DNA of 64,000 nucleotides from Polytrichum commune (Eukaryota; Streptophyta; Polytrichopsida; Polytrichales; Polytrichaceae), in assembly GCA_950295325.1 (NCBI GenBank), contig OX485803.1, positions 14,012,001 to 14,076,000 of the forward strand, written 5' to 3'. Numbering within the stretch: position 1 is the first letter of the stretch; each line of letters starts with the position of its first letter. The notes beneath the pieces are model-generated. The model ran no database searches, was not told the DNA's origin, and saw only the letters and a list, made by a program, of their open reading frames with translations. Shown here one piece after another: positions 56,815 to 64,000 of the stretch. The position numbers and the translations under genes are program-made.

Positions 56815-57285
56815 AATGCCTTCTTACACTCTTACCCTAAACCCTCCTTCCACTCTATTATTCAATAAGACATAGAGGTAAACTACCTCATTATCCACCA
56901 TAGCATCATCCATGTAACAAAATTCAAAACAAAACCCAAAAAAGATAAAGAAATGAAATTGTAAAAATATAGATCAAAACATGAAACAAAGACTAAGGAA
57001 AACTAAACCAAAAAATTAAAGATGATAAGTATAGAATATGAATACGTTTTTTAGAATTACAAAAAATACGAAGATAGACTAGAAGTAGAATGGAAGAATA
57101 AAAAAATCAGAAGATAGAATGGAAGAAGAATGGAATAACCCAAAAAATGCTTGTGCATAAAATATGGACATCATCCTATGTTTTTTGTTCAAATCAAACA
57201 TCAAACTCCAAGAAATCCGAGGCCATATCCAAAGTGGCCACTCCCACATGAAATCTGAACCACTTGGCATGCCGAAACTCAACCT
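56815..57285. other. AT-rich non-coding stretch
   Basis: No gene recognised; A-rich, with a few short open frames only. Confidence 0.5.
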
Positions 57286-57600
57286 GAAACCAATGATTTG
57301 ATGTCAAATTTATGGAGTCAGGTTGAATGTAGCTAAGCATGAAACCCAAACATGGCATGCCCACATTCAACCGGAAACCATAAACTTTAATTCACCCTAA
57401 ACATAAAACCCCTAGGCCTTGTCCAAAGTGGCCATGCCGAGACTGAACATGAAATCTAAGCCATTGGGCATGTCGAGACCCAAATTGAAACCAATGATTC
57501 GATTTCAAATTTATGGAGTCAGGTTGAATGTAGCTAAACATGAAACCGCAACATGGCATGCCTACATTCAATCTGAAACCATAAACTTGATCTCACATCA
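57285..57600. repeat. Direct repeat, unit about 200 bp
   Basis: AATTTATGGAGTCAGGTTGA and following sequence occur near 57,310 and 57,510. Two copies plus a partial copy. Confidence 0.6.
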
Positions 57601-57614
57601 AACAACAAACCCCA

Positions 57615-57960
57615 AGGCCAACAGACCTCGGATCTGAGGCCTTCTGCAAAGTAGCCCCTCCACTTGAAATGCCGAGACCCACCCAGAAACCACCAACTTT
57701 AAATACAATCAGAATTTAGGGGCTCAAGCCATGAGGCCTCGGGTCCGAGGCCTTCTCCCAGTGGGACTTCATCCACCTCAAATGACAACTTGTAACCATC
57801 TGAGACCCATTCCCAACCTACAAACCTTATACCCAATCTGAAATGATATCGCAGCCATGAGGCCTCGGATCCGAGGCCTTCTCCAAGTAGGACTTAGTCC
57901 ACCTCAAATGACAACCTGTAACCATCCGAGACCCATTCCCAACCTACAAACCTTATAAGA
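57615..57960. repeat. GAGGCCTCGGATCCGAGGCC palindrome repeats
   Basis: Three variants of the same palindrome seen at 17,637-18,077 (near 57,625, 57,740 and 57,860), each followed by TTCTCC or TTCTGC and a G-rich word, then CACCTCAAATGACAAC in two. Like the other array it lies 3' of a methyltransferase-like gene. Confidence 0.65.
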
Positions 57961-58189
57961 GAAGGTGCAAGCAAATACAGTATAGGTTCCTCAACCATGG
58001 TTATAGGTTCTTTTTGTCAATAAATTTGTCAATAAATTTGTCAATAAATATTTCAAAAGTTAGCTCTACACCGCGGTCATAGGGCATGTTTCACCACACA
58101 AAATTTCAATATTCTAGAAAACTTACCGCTTGCAAAATGGCTTTTCCCTCAGCCCTCATCCATACCAAATTGAAGCAAAAAAAAATATC

Positions 58190-58670
58190 TTGAGAGGTCC
58201 CCAAGGTGGCCACCAATGGGCTGTCGGATCCGACAGAGCCCTGGTCCAGCAGTGCCTGGGAGTGATTCCCGGGACTGCCAAGGTTCAAACAGGCATAATG
58301 TCATCAATACTTGCCTGAATGGGTCAAGTGAGGAGTCCATTGGCATCTACGTGAAGCGTAGATGAAGATGGAGTGGTTGGTTGTTCAAATCAGACATCAT
58401 ACAAGAAAGTTATGATGGTCTGAAGCTGCTGGGTCCCCAAGATGGCTTCCAATGGGCTGTCGGATCCGACAGAGGCCTAGGGTCCTCCCTTTGGAGCTCT
58501 CCCACAAGCACCTAGCTTGAAAAATCAGAATTTAAAACCATACAAACCCTCACCTCAGCCCTCACCTGAGACCAAATTGAAACAAAATAAATAAATTGAG
58601 AGGTCCCCAAGGTGGCTTCCAATGGGCTGTCGGATTCGACAGAGGCCTAGGGCCCTCCCTTTGGAGCTCT
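58190..58670. repeat. GTCGGATCCGAC repeats with embedded LTR fragment
   Basis: Three copies of GGTCCCCAA-GGTGGC...CTGTCGGATCCGACAG (third copy GGATTC), the segment also found in the intron at 21,225-21,300. Between copies one and two, 58,243-58,432 is a fragment of the family 2 LTR interior (GCCTGGGAGTGATTCCCGGG). Confidence 0.7.
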
Positions 58671-60217
58671 TGTGGGAGTCCAAATTTGACGGAAATACGG
58701 ATTCCATTTCCGTATTTTTCCTTGCTTATCGGAAGGTAATAGGGTCTCTTAGGTTAAAATTACTTGTACTAGGAAGTAGGGTATTCTAACTCCGCCTTGT
58801 ACGGTAAAACGACTTAAAATAAGTACTATGACCGGTCCGTCAAATAGGATGGGCGGACCGTGTAATCATGATCCGAACCATTGGTCCGGACCAAGTAACG
58901 GACGCGTCAAGATTACCCAACGGACCGGAAGTGGCGGTTATAACGGGTTTATGACGGTTGGGGGAAGACTGTCGGAAAACTGTTATAACCGTTTTCCGTT
59001 AACCCAAACGGTAACCGGGGAGGGATATTTAGGAGTCCCTTCCTTCTCCTTCCCACTTTTTTCTGATTCACAAACGACGAAATTGCTGAGAGAACGAGTG
59101 GTGAGGATGTTGTCATTTCGAGCCGCCAGCAGTTGGATTGCTGGGACTCAGCACTTTTCAGTCACCGGCAGTTGGCTTGCCGGGACTCTGTAGCAGTTAG
59201 ACGGAAGAGAGGGAATCCGGAAGAGAGAGAGAGTTGCAAGCCGGAAAGTTAGAAGGGAGAGGAAAATGCCGGAAGCACGGGAAGAGGATCAGCGGGAACC
59301 CATCCCGATTCCGCTGAAAGCCCTCACCCCTGCAATTCCGAGGGGGGATAGAGAGCTGCAGGAGCTCGCGGAAGATCTCCGGGTCATGGGTTGTGCGGGA
59401 CTGCTCTCTAAAACCTGGAACCTCAGAGCGGAAGATACCCTCCGTGAGTTTAGGTTCGAGAGAGGCAATCAGTGGCTAGGCACAAAGAGGAGGGATCCGG
59501 AAAATTGGACTCCGGATACCTGGAACAGGGTTTACGGGTTTCCCAGAGGGCTTGCAGAAGGGTGGGCCGGCCGCCGCGACAGCCTGTTCGCTGGAAAGTT
59601 CAGAGGGGACGCGGATCCAAAGGACGGATTCCACCCTGGGAACTGCCGGAATCTTAGGGAGCGGAGAGTGTTAGAGTTTCTCCTGCCCATTCTCAATCCG
59701 GACAAGCCGAAGCGGATTAGCCTCACCATGGCTAACACACTGTTTGGTGCAATGTCCGGAGTCCGGCCGGTGAATTGGGCCTGATCATCCAGGAGATAGT
59801 CGGACGGGCCCTCCCCCACATCGGCCGGAAACCCTCCTTCCTCTCCCCCTTCATTTTGCACCTCTACCAGCACTTCGACTGCATCTTGGCGGAGGAGGAG
59901 GACCTGCTAATGATAGCGGCGGACGAGGTCACCTACAAGCTTCTTCTGGAAGCCGGAGACGTCGAGACAGAGACCTCCAGCGACCCCATTCTTCCGGAAG
60001 CACCTCCCTCGTCACCCGGAAGCCCGCCGCCAACCGTCTCAAGGCCACTCTCTCCCCCTCCCCCTCACCATCATCCGGAAGCCGGACCCAGCCGGGAGAC
60101 CACATGGCAAAATGTGGACCTATCAACTTGGGACTTTCCGGAAAATCCCTTCAAACGGATGCAGGAGGGGATGGAGGACCTGCAAACCCAATACTTCCGG
60201 CTGGAGCACATCGTCCG

Positions 60218-61190
60218 TGTCGCGCACCTCTCCATGAGGAGTGCCCGAAACACCATGGGCACAAGGGGGACCCCGGAGTGACACCCGGGACTTGTGGCGC
60301 CGTTGGTGAGAGGGCCCAAGTGATCCTAGTGTGGGTGAGGGCCCCGGGCGTTGGGAACGCCTCCCACCCACGAAGACTAGGAGGCATGAGGGTGAGGCCA
60401 TGAGCTATGCGTAGCTCATGGCGTGGTGATTCTAGAATGCTCAAGATCACCTCAATCGGAGGTGTGAGGTAGGAGTTATGGCCATTTGAGTGGGGTGCTG
60501 TCCCGGGACAGCGCCCTGGTACAGCAGTGCCTGGGAGTGATTCCCGGGACTGCCAAGGTTCAAACAGGCATAACTTCCTCAAGACTTGCCCGAATGGGGC
60601 AAGCGAGGAGTCCATCGGCATCTACGTGAAGCGTAGATGAGGATGGAGTGGTTGGTTGTTATGATCAGACATCATACAAGGAAGTTATGATGGTCTGAAG
60701 CTGCTGGGGGGGTTCTAGGCCCAGCAGCTAAGGGAAAATGTCCACTTGGCCCCAACTCTTGGTAGAGAGACAAGAGGTTGGTTGGCGGTGGGGTAGGGGC
60801 TCCGTGTAGAGTCCTAGAGGCTTATATGGGTGAGGTGGTGTGGCCTCACCCACCCGAGGCCGAACGGCACGGCCTCCATGGGCATTGGCCCATTGTGAGG
60901 CCATAGTTGCCTAGTATGGTTCGGGTTGTTGTAGTGTTGCTCCGGCAACGCGATGATCAACATAGGATTGGACTTCCATGGATGGAAGTCCACATTGGGG
61001 AAATGGGTTACCGATTAAGGGGTGAGTCCCGAAAGCAAAGTAGGAGGGTTGGTTCCCTCCTATGAACTATTGGTCCGGGGTAAGAGGAGCTATCCATTAG
61101 CATGGCGGAATGCGAAGGGTTAGCGCTCGTAACCTTTGCTAGAAACGAAAATTGGCAAGATTATTAAGGGACCTAGCAAGGGTTGCGACA
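60218..61190 (+). mobile_element. Solo LTR, family 2 (973 bp), copy 2
   Basis: TGTCGCGCACC to GTTGCGACA with GTCCG duplication at 60,213-60,217 and 61,191-61,195. Inserted in sense within the gag-like gene. Confidence 0.9.
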
Positions 61191-61582
61191 GTCCGAGGGG
61201 CGAACCAGGCTCTGGACGACTGCGGGCCCGGAAATATTCTTCGAGAGTTGGCAAAGAGGGCGGACCGGAAGGAGCTGGAGCAGGCCAAGATGGAGAACGC
61301 TCACCTCACCGCGCAGGTAGCGGCCATGACTCAGGAGCTGAGTCAGAAGAGCGAAGAGATCCGGAAGTACCACGCGGAGCAGGCAGTGCTCTTCAGCCGG
61401 ATCCGGGAGTTGGTGGGGCATCCGGCGGAGATTGTCAACAAGGCGCACCTCTACGACCGGATGATGGAGTCCGGAGAGCCCGCTTCCGCCAGGCAGATCC
61501 TTCCCATCCTCGTGAAGTACTCACGGACAACAAAAGACCTCCTGGCGGAAATCCAGAGGGTGGTTCCACCGAGCGGAACACC

Positions 61583-62555
61583 TGTCGCAACCCTTGCTAG
61601 GTCCCTTAACAATCTTGCCAATTTTCGTTTCTAGCAAAGGTTACGAGCGCTAACCCTTCGCATTCCGCCATGCTAATGGATAGCTCCTCTTACCCCGGAC
61701 CAATAGTTCATAGGAGGGAACCAACCCTCCTACTTTGCTTTCGGGACTCACCCCTTAATCGGTAACCCATTTCCCCAATGTGGACTTCCATCCATGGAAG
61801 TCCAATCCTATGTTGATCATCGCGTTGCCGGAGCAACACTACAACAACCCGAAGCATACTAGGCAACTATGGCCTCACAATAGGCCAAAGCCCATGGAGG
61901 CCTTGCCGTTCGGCCTCGGGTGGGTGAGGCCACACCACCTCACCCATATAAGCCTCTAGGACTCTACACGGAGCCCCTACCCCACCGCCAACCAACCTCT
62001 TGTCTCTCTACCAAGAGTTGGGGCCAAGTGGACATTTTCCCTTAGCTGCTGGGCCTAGAACCCCCCCAGCAGCTTCAGACCATCATAACTTCCTTGTATG
62101 ATGTCTGATCATAACAACCAACCACTCCATCCTCATCTACGCTTCACGTAGATGCCGATGGACTCCTCGCTTGCCCCATTCGGGCAAGTCTTGAGGAAGT
62201 TATGCCTGTTTGAACCTTGGCAGTCCCGGGAATCACTCCCAGGCACTGCTGTACCAGGGCGCTGTCCCGGGACAGCACCCCACTCAAATGGCCATAACTC
62301 CTACCTCACACCTCCGATTGAGGTGATCTTGAGCATTCTAGAATCACCACGCCATGAGCTACGCATAGCTCATGGCCTCACCCTCATGCCTCCTAGTCTT
62401 CGTGGGTGGGAGGCGTTCCCAACGCCCGGGGCCCTCACCCACACTAGGATCACTTGGGCCCTCTCACCAACGGCGCCACAAGTCCCGGGTGTCACTCCGG
62501 GGTCCCCCTTGTGCCCATGGTGTTTCGGGCACTCCTCATGGAGAGGTGCACGACA
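61583..62555 (-). mobile_element. Solo LTR, family 2 (973 bp), copy 3, inverted
   Basis: Nearly identical to the copy at 60,218 but reverse-oriented, with ACACC duplication at 61,578-61,582 and 62,556-62,560. The pair forms a long inverted repeat with a 392-bp loop. Confidence 0.9.
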
Positions 62556-62735
62556 ACACCCCGGCGGGTACTCTATCCGGGTCCGCCTGGGTCACCAACC
62601 ATAACCCTCTATGAGGTAGTTGGTGAAGTGGCCCTGGTGCAGAATCCACCGACATCTGCAGGACCCAGCCAGCAGGGAGGCGGCTCGCAGCCGGCTAGTT
62701 CCGGGAGGGGTCCGGAATAGGTCCGTTCTCCCCAG

Positions 62736-63272
62736 GTGAGGAGGAAGAGTACCGGGTCGGTCCGATCCGGGAGAGGCCAGTCCCCGGTTCCGCGAAACTC
62801 GGATCAATCCCAGACTCCGGATAGGGCTAGGACGCCGATCCGGCACCAGACTTCTGATCGGGAGGCAACTCCGAGTAGGGGCAAAGCCCCTATGACCCAC
62901 GCCTCGCCATCGTCTCCTCAGGACTGCCAAATGGTCAGTCCCTTTCCTCCGCCACCCTCAAGGGCGGCCTCCAACAAGGATCCGCGGACGGCTTCGATCT
63001 CGGGCGGACGGGATCCGGAGCAGGGCACCGGAAGCGATCCTTCTCCGATCCGGAACCTCCGGATGGGGGCAGTTTCCGGAACCCCAGGGACCGGGACACC
63101 GCGAACCGAGAGAGCAGCGGATTCGGAGGACGAGGTTGCCCCGTCTCCGAACATGAGGAGGATGCTCACGCGGCTGCAGAAGGCATCGCCAGGAAGGGGC
63201 TCATCCGCCGTCAGCGGGTTGGGCAGTCACTCAAAGGAGGGATCGGCTCCGAAGATGCACCGCTCTTCTTAG
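62736..63272 (+). CDS. Ser/Pro/Arg-rich tail region, possible last exon
   Basis: Open frame of 178 codons starting MRRKSTGSVRS, rich in Ser, Pro, Arg and Gly, without a recognised domain. A splice acceptor-like TTCTCCCCAG lies at 62,726-62,735 just upstream, so it may be the last exon of the gag-like gene. An AATAAA occurs at about 63,556. Confidence 0.35.
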   Translation: MRRKSTGSVRSGRGQSPVPRNSDQSQTPDRARTPIRHQTSDREATPSRGKAPMTHASPSSPQDCQMVSPFPPPPSRAASNKDPRTASISGGRDPEQGTGSDPSPIRNLRMGAVSGTPGTGTPRTERAADSEDEVAPSPNMRRMLTRLQKASPGRGSSAVSGLGSHSKEGSAPKMHRSS

Positions 63273-64000
63273 TTGAGGAGAATAGCTAGTTTAGTTAGGC
63301 AGAATAGAGGTAGGCCGGTAGGGCTTAGGAGTTTTTGAAGATGAATAATAAAATTTTCCCTTGGGAGTGTCAGCGCGAAATCCGGATCTTGATCCGAGAA
63401 ATCCGGGAGACCAGGTGTAGTTAGGGTTTTCCTTAGCGGCGGCCGCTTGGGCCGCCGCCCTCAGTTTAGGGATTTTTGAGCCTCTACTTAAGGCTGAATA
63501 AGGAGCTTGAGAAGGGTTCCTTCTCCATTGTTGTATTGCGATTACTCCTACTCTGAATAAATGCCTTAGTTCCTCACTCCTTGACTTCTCTTGAATGATG
63601 TTTGTGTGAATGATCCGGAGATTGTTAGCGGAGGAGAAAGAGGGCATGAGGGATAGGAGTTCCGGATAGGACATGAGAGAGGAGACCCGGATCAGATCCG
63701 GTTATTGCCTTGTAGATCCTCTCTGAGTGTAGTGGGAGGGAAACCTCACCAATCCAGTGGGTTGGGTAACGTCTAGGTGGGATAGCCGCTGGGAAGATTG
63801 GGTGAGATCCGGAAGGGATCCGGACTTACGCCAATCTAATCTTCTGAAGAGGTCCCACCGCCCTTAGACGGACCTATCCGGATGGTGGTACGGATCGTCC
63901 AGTTAGCTCAGATTGAGTAGAATCCAAGGTAGAGGTAGCCGGACAGATCCGTCGGAAGGAGAAGGGAAGGTCCGGATCAGTAAGGATTCCGGATTGGAGG
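63273..64000. other. Non-coding end of window
   Basis: No gene recognised. Rich in TCCGGA/GATCCGG words like the rest of this element. Possible 3' untranslated region with AATAAA near 63,556. Confidence 0.4.

Larger units (their letters stand above)
59266..62720 (+). pseudogene. Gag-like or mobile-element protein gene, split by two solo LTRs
   Basis: Starts MPEAREEDQREP and encodes a region with LAEDLRVMGCAGLLSKTW and LRERRVLEFLLPILN. A one-base deletion near 59,780 shifts the frame, followed by LSPFILHLYQHFDC, a Pro/Ser-rich linker, and a coiled coil after the first LTR (KELEQAKMENAHL). Taking out the LTRs at 60,218 and 61,583 with one duplication each restores a continuous frame to a TAG at 62,718-62,720. 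No zinc knuckle or protease was found, so gag identity is inferred from context and layout. Confidence 0.5.
58671..64000 (+). mobile_element. Probable LTR-type element with gag-like gene, right end outside window
   Basis: At 58,671 a TGTGGGAGTCC start interrupts the repeated sequence GGAGCTCT-CCCACAAGC (intact at about 58,490). This places an insertion border there; the matching end is not in the window. Inside are a gag-like gene and long untranslated flanks. No reverse transcriptase or integrase is visible before 64,000. Confidence 0.5.

Noticed and set aside
60071-62614. Open frames of 80-156 codons shared by the family 2 LTRs (also 49,643-50,002)
   Set aside because: They lie inside solo LTRs, appear on both strands and have no recognised domain.

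Overview
The window looks like repeat-dense nuclear DNA of a green plant-lineage eukaryote. Evidence: spliceosomal introns with GT-AG borders, TATA boxes, plant-type TTTAGGG telomere-like tracts, and LINE, CACTA, hAT and LTR-type elements with no bacterial-style operons. A streptophyte alga such as a charophyte would fit, but the sequence alone does not prove the species.

Layout. (1) A decayed LINE on the minus strand is cut in two: its 5' part lies at about 14,610-16,300 and its 3' part at 1-4,883. The DNA between is a 9.7-kb element (4,884-14,609) with CACTA-type terminal inverted repeats. It carries a broken DUF7869-like gene, a cluster of 18-bp palindromes, and a GC-rich island encoding an NIF/FCP1-type HAD phosphatase-like domain. 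(2) At 18,282-22,766 (minus) is a multi-exon gene joining a ParB-like segment to a DNA-methyltransferase-like fold with altered catalytic motifs. A paralogous fragment lies at 55,035-55,935 (plus).

(3) Most of 22.8-53.5 kb is two nested copies of one very large hAT transposon. Copy 2 (27,782-43,416; 15,635 bp) is complete, with CAGGGTTG-type termini and a perfect 8-bp target duplication (AATGTCAT). It carries a protein kinase, an unknown 186-aa protein, a coiled-coil/RING-like protein and a hAT transposase. Copy 1 (22,798-53,516) is an older relative that copy 2 inserted into; copy 1 has an inverted kinase cassette, broken cargo genes and no right end. Kinase, coiled-coil gene and transposase each have a G-rich GGACGG minisatellite directly upstream of a TATA box, which suggests shared control.

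(4) At least two solo-LTR families ornament the region: a 1.5-1.7-kb family (TGTGAGGCC start) and a 973-bp family (TGTCGC start, three copies, each with its own 5-bp duplication). One LTR at 53,517-55,034 lacks a target duplication and joins hAT copy 1 to the methyltransferase-like paralogue, marking a rearrangement. (5) The right end (58,671-64,000) is the start of another element with a gag-like gene split by two 973-bp solo LTRs in opposite orientation.

The most notable system is the cargo-carrying hAT with its repeated promoter arrays. The CACTA-ended element with a DUF7869 gene and the ParB/methyltransferase-like family come next.
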